64,000 nucleotides of DNA, from contig NZ_CP015849.1 in the NCBI RefSeq assembly GCF_001654495.1, positions 5,745,001 to 5,809,000 of the forward strand, given 5' to 3'. Of this stretch, positions 31,209-40,726 are shown in pieces; the first letter of the stretch is position 1, and each line of letters begins with the position of its first letter. The translations under genes and the position numbers were made by a program. This DNA comes from Streptomyces sp. SAT1 (lineage in GTDB: Bacteria > Actinomycetota > Actinomycetes > Streptomycetales > Streptomycetaceae). The notes under the pieces are model-generated. The model made no database searches. It saw only the letters and a program-made list of their open reading frames with translations, and was not told where the DNA came from.

Positions 31209-32213
31209 ATGGGAATCGAAGTGGTGGTCGAGGGTCTGACCAAGTCCTTCGGCAAGCAGAACATCTGGCAGGATGTGACCCTCACCCTTCCGGCCGGGGA
31301 AGTCAGTGTGATGCTGGGGCCCTCCGGAACCGGAAAGACCGTCTTCCTGAAGTCGCTCATCGGGCTCCTCAAGCCGGAGCACGGCCGTGTCCTCATCAAT
31401 GGGGTGGACATGGTCAACGGCCCGGAACGCGACATCTTCGAGACCCGGAAACTCTTCGGCCTCATGTTCCAGGACGGCGCCCTCTTCGGCTCCATGTCCC
31501 TTTTCGACAACATCGCCTTCCCGCTGCGCGAGCACACCCGCAAGAAGGAGTCCGAGATCCGCCGCGTCGTCATGGAGCGGATCGAGGTCGTCGGCCTGCT
31601 CGGCGCCGAGGGCAAGCTGCCCGGCGAGATCAGCGGCGGCATGCGCAAACGCGCCGGGCTGGCCCGCGCGCTGGTCCTGGACCCGCAGATCATCCTGTGC
31701 GACGAACCGGACTCCGGCCTGGACCCGGTGCGCACCGCCTACATCTCGCAACTGCTGATCGACCTGAACGCGCAGATCGACGCGACGATGCTGATCGTCA
31801 CCCACAACCTCGACATCGCCGCCACCGTCCCGGACAACATGGGCATGCTCTTCCGGCGCGAACTGGTCACCTTCGGGCCCCGCGAGGTGCTGCTCACCAG
31901 CGACGAACCCGTGGTCGCCCAGTTCCTCGCCGCCCGGCGTGAGGGGCCCATCGGCATGTCCGAGGAGAAGGACGCCGCCACCCTCGCCGCCGAGGCCGCC
32001 GCCCTGCCGGAGCCGGACGGACCGCGCGAGATCGTCCCGCAGCTCGAACCGTCCCCCGGACTGCCGCCGCGCCGCGCCGTCCTGCGGCGCCGCGAACGGG
32101 TCCTGGGGATGCTCGACCGGCTGCCGCCCGCCGCCCGCGCCGCCATCGAGCGCACCTACGCCGCCTCGGGCACGGCCGGTCTCACGCTGCCCACCGGCGG
32201 GAGCGGCTCGTGA
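31209..32213 (+). CDS. Mce-transporter ATPase (MceG/Mkl type)
   Basis: A 334-residue ABC ATPase that powers the Mce lipid transporter. It has Walker A MLGPSGTGKTVF, signature region ISGGMRKRAGLARAL, and Walker B ILCDEPDSGLDPVR, the last being characteristic of MceG/MlaF. A C-terminal extension after residue 250 (Pro/Ala-rich, ending LPTGGSGS) resembles that of mycobacterial MceG. The gene opens the operon and overlaps the first yrbE gene by four bases. In mycobacteria mceG is usually unlinked; here it leads the operon. Confidence 0.92.
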   Translation: MGIEVVVEGLTKSFGKQNIWQDVTLTLPAGEVSVMLGPSGTGKTVFLKSLIGLLKPEHGRVLINGVDMVNGPERDIFETRKLFGLMFQDGALFGSMSLFDNIAFPLREHTRKKESEIRRVVMERIEVVGLLGAEGKLPGEISGGMRKRAGLARALVLDPQIILCDEPDSGLDPVRTAYISQLLIDLNAQIDATMLIVTHNLDIAATVPDNMGMLFRRELVTFGPREVLLTSDEPVVAQFLAARREGPIGMSEEKDAATLAAEAAALPEPDGPREIVPQLEPSPGLPPRRAVLRRRERVLGMLDRLPPAARAAIERTYAASGTAGLTLPTGGSGS

Positions 32214-32974
32214 TCACCGGTGCCCTGCGGCAGACCGGCCGGCTCTTCGCACTCGCGGCGGAGGTCGGCCGGGCCATCTTCAGACGGCCCTTCCAGTTCC
32301 GCGAGTTCATCGAGCAGTTCTGGTTCCTGGCCAGCGTCACCATCCTGCCCGCCGCCCTCGTGTCCATCCCGTTCGGCGCGGTGATCGCCCTCCAGGTCGG
32401 CTCGCTCACCCAGCAGCTCGGCGCGCAGTCCTTCACCGGCGGCGCCAGCGTGCTCGCCGTGGTGCAGCAGGCCAGCCCGCTCATCGTGGCGCTGCTGATC
32501 TCCGGCGCCGGCGGCTCCGCGATCTGCGCCGACCTCGGCTCGCGCACCATCCGCGAGGAGCTGGACGCCATGGAGGTCATGGGCGTCTCCCCGGTGCAGC
32601 GCCTGGTCGTCCCGCGCGTGCTCGCCGCCATGGGCGTGGCCGTCCTGCTCAACGGACTGGTCTCCGTGGTCGGCATCCTCGGCGGCTACTTCTTCAACGT
32701 GTACCTCCAGGACGGCACCCCCGGCGCCTACCTGTCCAGCTTCTCCTCGCTCGCCCAGCTCCCCGACCTGTACGTCAGCGAACTCAAGGCGCTCGTCTTC
32801 GGGTTCATCGCGGGCATCGTCGCCGCCTACCGCGGGCTCAACCCGCGCGGCGGCCCCAAGGGCGTGGGCGACGCCGTCAACCAGTCCGTCGTCATCACCT
32901 TCCTCCTGCTCTTCTTCGTCAACATGGTGATGACGGGCGTCTACCTCCAGATCGTCCCGCCGAAGGGAGGCTGA
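32210..32974 (+). CDS. YrbE/MlaE-family permease, first subunit
   Basis: A 254-residue membrane protein of the MlaE/YrbE family with about five helices. It has the conserved EFIEQFWFLASVTILPAALVSIPFG start, GAGGSAICADLGSRTIREELDAMEVMGV and the GLNPRGGPKGVGDAVNQSVV terminal segment. EELDAMEVMG is the coupling-helix motif that contacts the ATPase. GTG at 32210 overlaps the ATPase stop codon. It corresponds to YrbEA of mycobacterial mce operons. Confidence 0.93.
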   Translation: MITGALRQTGRLFALAAEVGRAIFRRPFQFREFIEQFWFLASVTILPAALVSIPFGAVIALQVGSLTQQLGAQSFTGGASVLAVVQQASPLIVALLISGAGGSAICADLGSRTIREELDAMEVMGVSPVQRLVVPRVLAAMGVAVLLNGLVSVVGILGGYFFNVYLQDGTPGAYLSSFSSLAQLPDLYVSELKALVFGFIAGIVAAYRGLNPRGGPKGVGDAVNQSVVITFLLLFFVNMVMTGVYLQIVPPKGG

Positions 32975-32978
32975 GGCC

Positions 32979-33785
32979 GTGGCCTCCCCGCTCGTCTGGC
33001 TCGACCGCTCCGGCGACCAGCTCCTGTTCTATCTGCGCTCCCTGCTGTGGATCCCGCGCACCCTGCGCCGCTACCTCAAGGAGGTGCAGCGGCTGCTCGC
33101 CGAGGTCGTCTTCGGCACCGGCGGCCTCGGCGTCATCGGCGGCACCATCGGCGTGATGATCGCGATGACCCTGTTCACCGGGACCGTCGTCGGCCTCCAG
33201 GGCTACGCCGCCTTGGACCAGATCGGCACCGCCGCGTTCACCGGGTTCGTCTCCGCCTACTTCAACACCCGCGAGATCGCCCCGCTGGTGGCCGGGCTCG
33301 CGCTGTCCGCGACGGTCGGCGCCGGCTTCACCGCCCAGCTCGGCGCCATGCGCATCAACGAGGAGGTGGACGCCCTCGAAGGCATGGGCATCCGCTCCCT
33401 GCCCTACCTGGTCACCACCCGCATCATCGCCGGGGTCGTCGCGATCATCCCGCTCTACGCGATCGGGCTGCTCTCCTCCTACCTGGCCTCCCGCTACGTC
33501 ACCGTCCTGTTCAAGGGCCAGTCCCGGGGCACCTACGACCACTACTTCGGGCTGTTCCTGTCGCCCACGGACGTCCTGCTGTCCGTGCTGAAGGTGCTCA
33601 TCTTCAGCGTGATGGTGATCATCGCCCACTGCTACTACGGCTACCGCGCCACCGGCGGCCCCGCCGGTGTCGGTGTCGCCGTGGGCCGCTCGGTGCGCAA
33701 CGCCATCGTGCTGATCGGCGTCACCGACTTCTTCCTCTCGCTGGCCCTGTGGGGCGCCACGACGACCGTGAAGGTGGCGGGGTGA
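32979..33785 (+). CDS. YrbE/MlaE-family permease, second subunit
   Basis: A 268-residue paralogue of the preceding permease, corresponding to YrbEB. It shares the coupling motif INEEVDALEGMGIRSLPYL and the terminal GVGVAVGRSVRNAIV segment, with about five helices. GTG at 32979 has GGGAGG eight bases upstream. The two permeases probably form the heterodimeric membrane core on which the six Mce proteins assemble. The mceA gene follows directly. Confidence 0.92.
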   Translation: MASPLVWLDRSGDQLLFYLRSLLWIPRTLRRYLKEVQRLLAEVVFGTGGLGVIGGTIGVMIAMTLFTGTVVGLQGYAALDQIGTAAFTGFVSAYFNTREIAPLVAGLALSATVGAGFTAQLGAMRINEEVDALEGMGIRSLPYLVTTRIIAGVVAIIPLYAIGLLSSYLASRYVTVLFKGQSRGTYDHYFGLFLSPTDVLLSVLKVLIFSVMVIIAHCYYGYRATGGPAGVGVAVGRSVRNAIVLIGVTDFFLSLALWGATTTVKVAG

Positions 33786-33786
33786 G

Positions 33787-35040
33787 ATGAGCAGACCCAG
33801 CACCGGCACACTGAGCCAGAGGCTGGCCGGGGTGGTGTTCCTCGTGGTGCCCGCCCTGCTGATCTGGCTCGCCGTCGCCGTCTACGACAAGCAGTTCACC
33901 GACTCCGACCCGGTCGTCGTGGAGACCGGCAGCGTCGGCAACGAGATGCACCTGGGCGCCGAGGTGAAGCTGCGCGGCGTCGTCGTCGGCGAGGTCCGCT
34001 CCATCGAACCCACCGACCACGGTGCCCGGCTCACCCTCGCGCTGCGGCCCGGCGTCCTGAGCGACATCCCCTCCGACGTGAGCGCGCAGATGCTGCCCAC
34101 CACCCTGTTCGGCGCCCGGTTCGTCGCCCTGGTCCCGCCCGCGCACCCCTCCTCCACCCCGCTGACCGCCGGCGCGACCATCCCGCAGGACCGCTCGGCC
34201 AACGCCGTCGAACTCCAGCAGGTGCTGGACAACGTGCTGCCCATGCTGACCGCCGTCCAGCCGCAGAAGCTCTCCGCCACCCTGTCCGCCGTCTCCCAGG
34301 CGCTCCAGGGCCGGGGCGCGAAACTCGGCGACACGCTCACGCAACTCGACGCGCACCTGAAGGAGTTCAACCCGGACCTGCCCGCCCTCAACCGCGATCT
34401 GAAGGAACTCGTCAAGGTCAGCCAGGTCTACGCCGACGCGGCCCCGGACATCGTCACCGCGCTCACCGACTTCACCACCACCACCGGCACCCTGGCCGAG
34501 AAGGACGCCGACCTGGCCGGCACCCTCGGCGCCACCACCCGCACCGCCGAGGACCTGACCTCCTTCCTGCGGCAGAACAAGGACAACATCATCCGGCTCA
34601 GCGCGACCTCCAAGCCCACCCTGCGGCTGCTCTCCGAGTACTCCTCGTCCTTCCCGTGCACCCTGCGCACCCTCGCCGACTTCGTGCCCCGGATGGACAA
34701 GGCCCTCGGCAAGGGCACCGACCGGCCCGGCCTGCACGTCGACGTCACCACCGTCCCCTCGCGCGGCGCCTACGTCCCCGGCCGCGACACCCCCTCCTAC
34801 GACGCCTCCGGCGGCCCGCACTGCTACCCGGTGCCCTACCTCGGCGTACCCGCGCGGCCCGCCGCACAGGTCGCGGCCACCGCGCGGCAGGACCTCGGAC
34901 CCGCCAACTCCCCGCAGGAGAACGACCTCGTCAACGAGCTCCTCGCCCCGGCCACCGGCAAGCCGTCCGCCGACCTGCCCGACTGGAGCAGCCTGCTCGC
35001 CGGTCCCGCCCTGCGCGGCGCGGAGGTGACCCTGAAATGA
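33787..35040 (+). CDS. Mce family protein A
   Basis: A 417-residue MCE protein: N-terminal signal anchor (residues 10-32), MlaD/MCE domain at about 45-120 (VGNEMHLGAEVKLRGVVVGEVRSIEP), then a long helical region and a Pro-rich tail. Six such subunits form a hydrophobic tunnel for lipid passage across the wall space. ATG follows the yrbEB stop by one base. The last four bases overlap mceB. Named by operon position; the transported substrate is unknown. Confidence 0.9.
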   Translation: MSRPSTGTLSQRLAGVVFLVVPALLIWLAVAVYDKQFTDSDPVVVETGSVGNEMHLGAEVKLRGVVVGEVRSIEPTDHGARLTLALRPGVLSDIPSDVSAQMLPTTLFGARFVALVPPAHPSSTPLTAGATIPQDRSANAVELQQVLDNVLPMLTAVQPQKLSATLSAVSQALQGRGAKLGDTLTQLDAHLKEFNPDLPALNRDLKELVKVSQVYADAAPDIVTALTDFTTTTGTLAEKDADLAGTLGATTRTAEDLTSFLRQNKDNIIRLSATSKPTLRLLSEYSSSFPCTLRTLADFVPRMDKALGKGTDRPGLHVDVTTVPSRGAYVPGRDTPSYDASGGPHCYPVPYLGVPARPAAQVAATARQDLGPANSPQENDLVNELLAPATGKPSADLPDWSSLLAGPALRGAEVTLK

Positions 35041-36095
35041 CGTCCCCGCGCAGCGCGCACACCCGGCGCCGCCCGCTGACCGGCCCCGTGCTGAAGTCCC
35101 TCGTCTTCGTCCTGGTCACCGCGCTGGCCACCACCGTCCTCGGACTGAGCGTCGCCAACCGGGGCGTCGGCGACGGCACCCGCTCCTACAAAGCGCTGTT
35201 CACCGACGTCACCGGACTCGTCGACGGCGACAGCGTGCGCGTATCCGGGGTGAAGGTCGGCGAGGTCACCGACATCCGCGTGGTGAACCGGCGCACCGCC
35301 CAGATCACCTTCAGCGTCCGCGACGACCGCACCCTGCCCCGCTCCACGACGGCAGCCGTGAAATACCTCAACATGGTCGGCCAGCGCTACATCGCCCTCG
35401 ACCAGGGCAGCGGCGACATCGACGGCACCCTCGGGGCCGGCGACACCATCGCGCTGGACCACACCGCGCCCGCCCTCGACCTGACGCTGCTCTTCAACGG
35501 CTTCAAGCCGCTGTTCGAAGGGCTCTCCCCGAAGGACGTCAACGAACTCGCCGGCTCGATCGTGCAGGTCCTCCAGGGCGAGGGCGGCACCGTCGACAGC
35601 CTGATCCGGCACATCGGCTCGCTCAGCACCACCGTCGCCGCCAAGGACCGGGTCATCGGCGCCGTGGTGAAGAACCTCAACACCGTGCTGACCACCCTCA
35701 ACGAACGCGAGGCCGGCTTCGACACCCTCGTCGACACCCTCCGCCGGCTCGTCAGCGGCTTCAACGACGACCGCAAGCCGCTGGGCCGGGCCGTCGCCGC
35801 CATGGGCGATCTGACCACCGTCACCGCAGGACTCCTCCAGGACGGACGCGCCCCCCTCAAGCAGGACATCCGCGAACTGGGCCGGCTCTCCGGCAACCTG
35901 GGCGACGCCACCGGGCAGATCCAGGACTTCCTGGCCAAGAGCCCCGCCAAGATGACCGCCCTGGCCCGGCTGTCCTCCTACGGATCCTGGTTCAACCTCT
36001 ACCTCTGCGAGGCGCGCGTGAGCGGAGTCAGCACCTCCGACGGCTCGAAGCCGCCCACCGGCATCGCCGTCACGGAACCGAGGTGCGGCGCATGA
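35037..36095 (+). CDS. Mce family protein B
   Basis: A 352-residue MCE protein. After a signal anchor (VLKSLVFVLVTALATTVLGLSV) comes the MCE domain (FTDVTGLVDGDSVRVSGVKVGEVTDI to GDTIALDHT). A helical tunnel-forming region follows, then a short Cys-containing C terminus (FNLYLCEARVSG). ATG at 35037 overlaps the mceA stop. The open frame extending further upstream lies inside mceA and is not used. It is the second of six tandem MCE genes. Confidence 0.9.
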   Translation: MTSPRSAHTRRRPLTGPVLKSLVFVLVTALATTVLGLSVANRGVGDGTRSYKALFTDVTGLVDGDSVRVSGVKVGEVTDIRVVNRRTAQITFSVRDDRTLPRSTTAAVKYLNMVGQRYIALDQGSGDIDGTLGAGDTIALDHTAPALDLTLLFNGFKPLFEGLSPKDVNELAGSIVQVLQGEGGTVDSLIRHIGSLSTTVAAKDRVIGAVVKNLNTVLTTLNEREAGFDTLVDTLRRLVSGFNDDRKPLGRAVAAMGDLTTVTAGLLQDGRAPLKQDIRELGRLSGNLGDATGQIQDFLAKSPAKMTALARLSSYGSWFNLYLCEARVSGVSTSDGSKPPTGIAVTEPRCGA

Positions 36096-37189
36096 CCCTC
36101 CTGAACCGCCCCCGCCCCGTCGAGCGGGACACCGCACCGCGCCGCGCCCGCCGGCCCCTGTTCAAGCCCGTCAAGGAACGCAACCCGATCGCCGTCGCCC
36201 TGGTCGGACTGTTCCTGCTGGCCCTGCTCACCGTCTTCGCCTACAACGCCGACCGGCTGCCCCTCATCGGCGGCGGCACCACCTACAGCGCCGACTTCAG
36301 CGAGGCCGCCGGACTCGACAAGGGCGACGAGGTGCGCATCGCCGGCGTCAAGGTCGGAAAGGTCACCGGGGTCGCCCTGGACCGCGGCAGGGTGAAGGTC
36401 ACCTTCGAGACCAAGAACGCCTGGATCGGCGACCGCACCACCGCCGCCATCGCCATCAAGACCCTGCTCGGCGACAAGTACCTGGCGCTCGACCCGCTGG
36501 GCACCGACCGCCAGGACCCCGGCGACCGCATCCCGCTCTCCCGCACCACCTCCCCCTACGACGTCACCCAGGCGTTCCAGGACCTCAGCTCCACCGTGGA
36601 CGAGATCGACACCCAGCAGCTCGCCAAGAGCTTCGAGACCATCTCGCAGACCTTCAAGGACTCGCCGCCCGCCGTGCGCAACGCCGCCACCGGCCTGTCC
36701 GCCCTGTCCAGGTCGGTCTCCAAGCGCGACGCCGAACTCTCCCAGCTCCTGAAGGGCAGCGCCCGCTTCACCCAGACCCTGAAGGACAAGAAGTCCAGCT
36801 TCGAGACGCTCATCGAGGACGGCGGCTCCCTGCTCGGCGAGCTCCAGGACCGCCGCGACGCCATCCGCGCCCTGCTCACCGGCAGCAGGGCACTGGCCAC
36901 CCAGCTCAGCGGCCTCGTCCAGGACAACGACAAACAGCTCGGGCCCACCCTCAAGGCACTCGGCCGCGTCACCGACGTACTGGCCGCGAACAACACCCAG
37001 CTCGACCGGACCCTCGCCCTGGTCGGCCCGTACTACCGGCTCGTCGGCAACACCCTCGGCAACGGACGCTGGTTCGACAGCTATCTGTGCGGAGTCGTCC
37101 CGCGCGACTACCTGCCCGCCGGGTCCCAGCCCGCCACCGGATGCATGCCGCCCGAGCAGTCCGCGCAGAACCGGGGGAGCGGTCAGTGA
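36092..37189 (+). CDS. Mce family protein C
   Basis: A 365-residue MCE protein with a cytoplasmic basic leader (residues 1-30), a membrane anchor (PIAVALVGLFLLALLTVFAYN), and the MCE domain FSEAAGLDKGDEVRIAGVKVGKVTGV. A long helical stretch rich in Gln/Ser/Asp follows, then a short tail with two Cys. ATG at 36092 is chosen over a GTG three codons upstream because GAGG lies eight bases before it. It overlaps the mceB stop by four bases. Confidence 0.9.
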   Translation: MTLLNRPRPVERDTAPRRARRPLFKPVKERNPIAVALVGLFLLALLTVFAYNADRLPLIGGGTTYSADFSEAAGLDKGDEVRIAGVKVGKVTGVALDRGRVKVTFETKNAWIGDRTTAAIAIKTLLGDKYLALDPLGTDRQDPGDRIPLSRTTSPYDVTQAFQDLSSTVDEIDTQQLAKSFETISQTFKDSPPAVRNAATGLSALSRSVSKRDAELSQLLKGSARFTQTLKDKKSSFETLIEDGGSLLGELQDRRDAIRALLTGSRALATQLSGLVQDNDKQLGPTLKALGRVTDVLAANNTQLDRTLALVGPYYRLVGNTLGNGRWFDSYLCGVVPRDYLPAGSQPATGCMPPEQSAQNRGSGQ

Positions 37190-38220
37190 TGAGCAAGCGC
37201 AGCAGACTCCTCGCCGCGGCCGTCGCCCTGGTGGTCGTCGCGGCCGGCCTCGCCGTCGCCCGCGTCCTGGACTCCGGCGGCACCCGCGTCACCGCCTACT
37301 TCGACCGCGCGGTCGGCATCTACGCAGGCTCCGACCTGCGCATCCTCGGCGTGCGGGCGGGCGAGGTGACGTCCGTGCGGCCGCAGGGCACCCAGGTGCG
37401 GGTCGAACTCGAACTCGACGACGGCATCCAGGTCCCCAAGGGCGCGCACGCCGTGATCGTGGCGCCCAGCGTCGTCGCCGACCGGTTCGTGCAGCTCACC
37501 CCCGCCTACCGGTCCGGGGCCGCCCTCTCCGACGGGGCCGTGCTGCCCGCCTCCGGCAACCGCACCCCCGTCGAGATCGACCAGCTCTACGCCTCCCTCA
37601 CCGACCTCAGCAAGGCGCTCGGCCCCGACGGCGCCAACTCCACCGGCGCCCTGTCCGACCTGCTGAAGACCGGCGCGGCCAACCTGAACGGCAACGGCAA
37701 GGCCATCGGCGACAGCATCGAGCAGTTCGGCAAGGCCGCCAAGACGCTCAACGGCTCCAGCGACGACCTGTTCGCCAGCCTCGGCAGGCTCCAGACCTTC
37801 ACCACCATGCTCAAGGACAAGGACGCCGACGTCCGCACCGCCCAGGAGCGCCTGGACACCGTCGTCAGCTTCTTCGCCGACAACAAGAACGACCTCGCCG
37901 GAGCGCTCGCCGAACTCGGCAAGGCCCTCGGACAGGTCAAGCAGTTCATCCAGGACAACCGGGGCGAACTGAAGAAGAACGTCGACAAGCTGGTGCCCCT
38001 CACCCAGACCCTGGTACGGCAGCGGGCCTCGCTCGCCGAGGCCCTGGACGTCGCGCCGCTGGCCGCGAGCAACGTCGTGGGCGCCTACGACCCCGACCAC
38101 CGCAGCCTCGACGGCCGGGCCAACCTCAACGAGATCAGCATGGGCGGCCCGCTGCTGCCGCTGCCCGCCACCGGCGGCGCAGCGGCCACGGACGGCGCCG
38201 CGGGGAAGGGGGAGCGATGA
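37189..38220 (+). CDS. Mce family protein D
   Basis: A 343-residue MCE protein. The signal anchor (RLLAAAVALVVVAAGLAVARVL) leads to an MCE domain with YFDRAVGIYAGSDLRILGVRAGEVTSV and VVADRFVQLTPAYRSG, then a helical tunnel segment. ATG at 37189 overlaps the mceC stop by one base and has GGGGGAG about ten bases upstream. The tail is Gly/Ala-rich (PATGGAAATDGAAG). Confidence 0.9.
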   Translation: MSKRSRLLAAAVALVVVAAGLAVARVLDSGGTRVTAYFDRAVGIYAGSDLRILGVRAGEVTSVRPQGTQVRVELELDDGIQVPKGAHAVIVAPSVVADRFVQLTPAYRSGAALSDGAVLPASGNRTPVEIDQLYASLTDLSKALGPDGANSTGALSDLLKTGAANLNGNGKAIGDSIEQFGKAAKTLNGSSDDLFASLGRLQTFTTMLKDKDADVRTAQERLDTVVSFFADNKNDLAGALAELGKALGQVKQFIQDNRGELKKNVDKLVPLTQTLVRQRASLAEALDVAPLAASNVVGAYDPDHRSLDGRANLNEISMGGPLLPLPATGGAAATDGAAGKGER

Positions 38221-39425
38221 TGCGCTCCATCCGCAGGGGCGGCGCGGCCCTGGGCGTCTCCGTGGGCGGACTCGTCGCCCTGGCCCTCGGCTTCGCCCTG
38301 GCCTTCGGCGCGTTCTCCGTCGACGCGCCCCGCTTCGACGGCATCGAGGACCTGCCGCTGCCCGGCGGCGCCGACCTCGGCTCCCATCCCTACACCGTCA
38401 CCGCCGAACTCGACGACGTCCTCAGCCTCGTCCCGCAGGCCGCCGTCAAGGTCGACGACGTCGCCGTCGGCCGGGTCACCGCCATCAGCCTCGACGGCTG
38501 GAAGGCCCGCGTCACCATGAAGATCAACGGCGATGTGCGGCTGCCCTCCGACGCCGGCGCCCGCCTGGAGCAGTCCAGCCTGCTCGGCGAGAAGTACGTC
38601 CAGCTCGTCGCCCCCGCCAAGGACACCAGCACCACGCACCTCACCGACGGCAGCGTCATCCCCGTCTCGCGCACCGGCCGCAACACCGAGGTCGAGGAGG
38701 TCTTCGGCGCGCTGTCCCTGCTGCTCAACGGCGGCGGCGTCAACCAGCTCAAGACCATCACCCGGGAACTGAACACCGCCCTGGGCGGCCGCGAACCCCA
38801 GGTCCGCTCCATGCTCCAGCGCGTCAACACCCTCGTCACGGACCTCGACCAGCACCGCGACGACATCACCGACGCCCTCGACAGCGTCAACCGGCTCGCC
38901 GCCACCCTCGCCCACCGCAAGACCGACGTACAGACCGTCCTCACCGGCCTCTCACCGGGCCTGAAGACCCTGGACGAGCAGCGCGGCGCCCTGCTGACGA
39001 TGCTCCGCTCCCTCGACACGCTGTCCGGCGTCGCCGTCTCCACCGTCAACGCCAGCAAGGACGACATGGTCGCCGACCTGAAGGCCCTCGCGCCCACCCT
39101 GAAGGCCCTCGCCGACGCGGGCGCCGATCTGCCCGACTCGCTCCAGGTGCTGCTGACCTACCCGTTCACCGACGAGGTGATGACCGGCATCAAGGGCGAC
39201 TACCTCAACGTGTACCTGAACATGGCCGCCGTACCGGGCACCCAGATCATCCCGCCGCTGGTACCGGGATCCACCGCCTCGCCCGCACCCACCGGCACGG
39301 CCTCCGCGCCCGAGGCGGCCCGCCGCGGCCTCGGCCGCGACCCGGCGCCGAAGTCCGTCCCGTCCGCACCGCTGCCCCTGCCCTCCGTCCCCACCCCCGC
39401 GAAGGACGGAGGCACCCCCCGGTGA
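38217..39425 (+). CDS. Mce family protein E
   Basis: A 402-residue MCE protein at the position of mycobacterial MceE (LprK). The N-terminal hydrophobic segment (LGVSVGGLVALALGFALAFGAF) lacks a lipobox Cys, so unlike mycobacterial MceE it is probably not a lipoprotein. The MCE domain includes VPQAAVKVDDVAVGRVTAI and LGEKYVQLVAP. The C terminus is a Pro/Ala-rich tail. Two adjacent ATG codons are possible starts; the second has slightly better spacing from GGGGAG. Confidence 0.9.
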   Translation: MMRSIRRGGAALGVSVGGLVALALGFALAFGAFSVDAPRFDGIEDLPLPGGADLGSHPYTVTAELDDVLSLVPQAAVKVDDVAVGRVTAISLDGWKARVTMKINGDVRLPSDAGARLEQSSLLGEKYVQLVAPAKDTSTTHLTDGSVIPVSRTGRNTEVEEVFGALSLLLNGGGVNQLKTITRELNTALGGREPQVRSMLQRVNTLVTDLDQHRDDITDALDSVNRLAATLAHRKTDVQTVLTGLSPGLKTLDEQRGALLTMLRSLDTLSGVAVSTVNASKDDMVADLKALAPTLKALADAGADLPDSLQVLLTYPFTDEVMTGIKGDYLNVYLNMAAVPGTQIIPPLVPGSTASPAPTGTASAPEAARRGLGRDPAPKSVPSAPLPLPSVPTPAKDGGTPR

Positions 39426-40726
39426 TCACCCTCGCCGTACGGCTGAAGAACCTCGCCTTCCTGGTCATCGCCGTCCTCGTCCTCGGCTTCGTCGGCATCC
39501 GCTACGCCGACCTCGGCCGCTACGTCGGCGTCGCCGACTACTACACCGTCGATGTGCAACTCCCGCGCACCGGGGGCCTCTTCACCCACTCCGACGTCAC
39601 CTACCGCGGCGTGTCCGTCGGCCGGGTCGGGCCCATCGACCTCACCGCGGACGGCGTCACGGCGGAACTCCGCCTGAAGAAGTCGGCACCGCGCATCCCC
39701 GCCGACACCCGGGCCGTCGTCGCCGGGCTCTCCGCCGTCGGCGAGCAGTACATCGACCTGCGCCCGCGCGGCGACGACGGCCCCTACCTCAGCGACGGGG
39801 CCCGGATCGAGCAGTCCGACACCGAGGTGCCCGCGCCCGTCACCGACGTCCTCACCAGCGTCGACGATCTCACCAAGTCGGTGCCGCTGGACGATCTGCG
39901 CACCGTCGTCGACGAGTTCGGCAAGGCATTCGAGGGCCACGGCGACGACCTCCAGGTGCTCCTGGACAACGGCAGCGAGTTCGTCCAGGCGGCCGACCGG
40001 GCGCTGCCCTCCACCACCCGGCTGATCAACGACGGCGAGACCGTGCTGCGTACCCAGGCCGAAGAAGGCCGCGCCGTACGCGACTTCGCCACCGGCGCCA
40101 CCCAACTGGCCGCCACGCTCAAGGGCTCCGACGCCGACCTGCGCCGGCTGCTGACCGTCGCGCCCGACGCCGCCACCCAGATCAGCGGCGTCCTGCGCGA
40201 CCTCGACCCCAGCCTGGGCGTGGTCCTCGCCAACCTGCTCACCACCTCCGAGGTCGCCGTCACCCGGCAGCACGGCATCGAGGAGCTGCTCGTGAAGTAC
40301 CCGGCGGCCGTCGCCGCGGGCGCCACCGCGGTCGACGGCGGAAAGGTCAACCTCGGCATGGCCGTCACCTTCTTCAAACCCCTGCCCTGCACCGCCGGTT
40401 ACGGCGCCACCCGCTACCGCAACGGCCTCGACCTCGGCACCGCGCCCCCGCTCAACACCGGCGCCTCCTGCACCGCGCCCGCCTCCAGCGGCATCGGCGT
40501 ACGCGGGTCGGCCCACGCCCCCGGGAGCGGCGCGGTGCCCGACCCGGCCAGGCCGGCCTCCCTGCCCTCGGGCAGCGGCACGGCCGCCACGGGCACAGGA
40601 GCGGGCACGGCGGGTACGGGATCCGCCGCACCGCTGCCGGGCGCGCTCGCCCTGCCCGGCGTCGGCGGCGGCGCCCCGGCCGGCCTCGCGGACCTGCTCG
40701 CCCCGGCCGGCGAGGGGGACCGGTGA
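39422..40726 (+). CDS. Mce family protein F
   Basis: A 434-residue MCE protein, the last of the six. Membrane anchor FLVIAVLVLGFVGIRYAD, MCE domain TGGLFTHSDVTYRGVSVGRVGPI, the tunnel helices, then a low-complexity Gly/Ala/Pro/Thr tail of about 80 residues. The GTG start overlaps the previous stop, and its own stop overlaps the first Mce-associated gene. Its presence makes the set complete (A-F), indicating a functional transporter. Confidence 0.9.
   Translation: MITLAVRLKNLAFLVIAVLVLGFVGIRYADLGRYVGVADYYTVDVQLPRTGGLFTHSDVTYRGVSVGRVGPIDLTADGVTAELRLKKSAPRIPADTRAVVAGLSAVGEQYIDLRPRGDDGPYLSDGARIEQSDTEVPAPVTDVLTSVDDLTKSVPLDDLRTVVDEFGKAFEGHGDDLQVLLDNGSEFVQAADRALPSTTRLINDGETVLRTQAEEGRAVRDFATGATQLAATLKGSDADLRRLLTVAPDAATQISGVLRDLDPSLGVVLANLLTTSEVAVTRQHGIEELLVKYPAAVAAGATAVDGGKVNLGMAVTFFKPLPCTAGYGATRYRNGLDLGTAPPLNTGASCTAPASSGIGVRGSAHAPGSGAVPDPARPASLPSGSGTAATGTGAGTAGTGSAAPLPGALALPGVGGGAPAGLADLLAPAGEGDR

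Noticed and set aside
31209..40726. Mce genes as a virulence (host-entry) locus
   Set aside because: Mce operons in Streptomyces are lipid or sterol transporters by homology. No other host-association gene is present, so only a transport role is supported.
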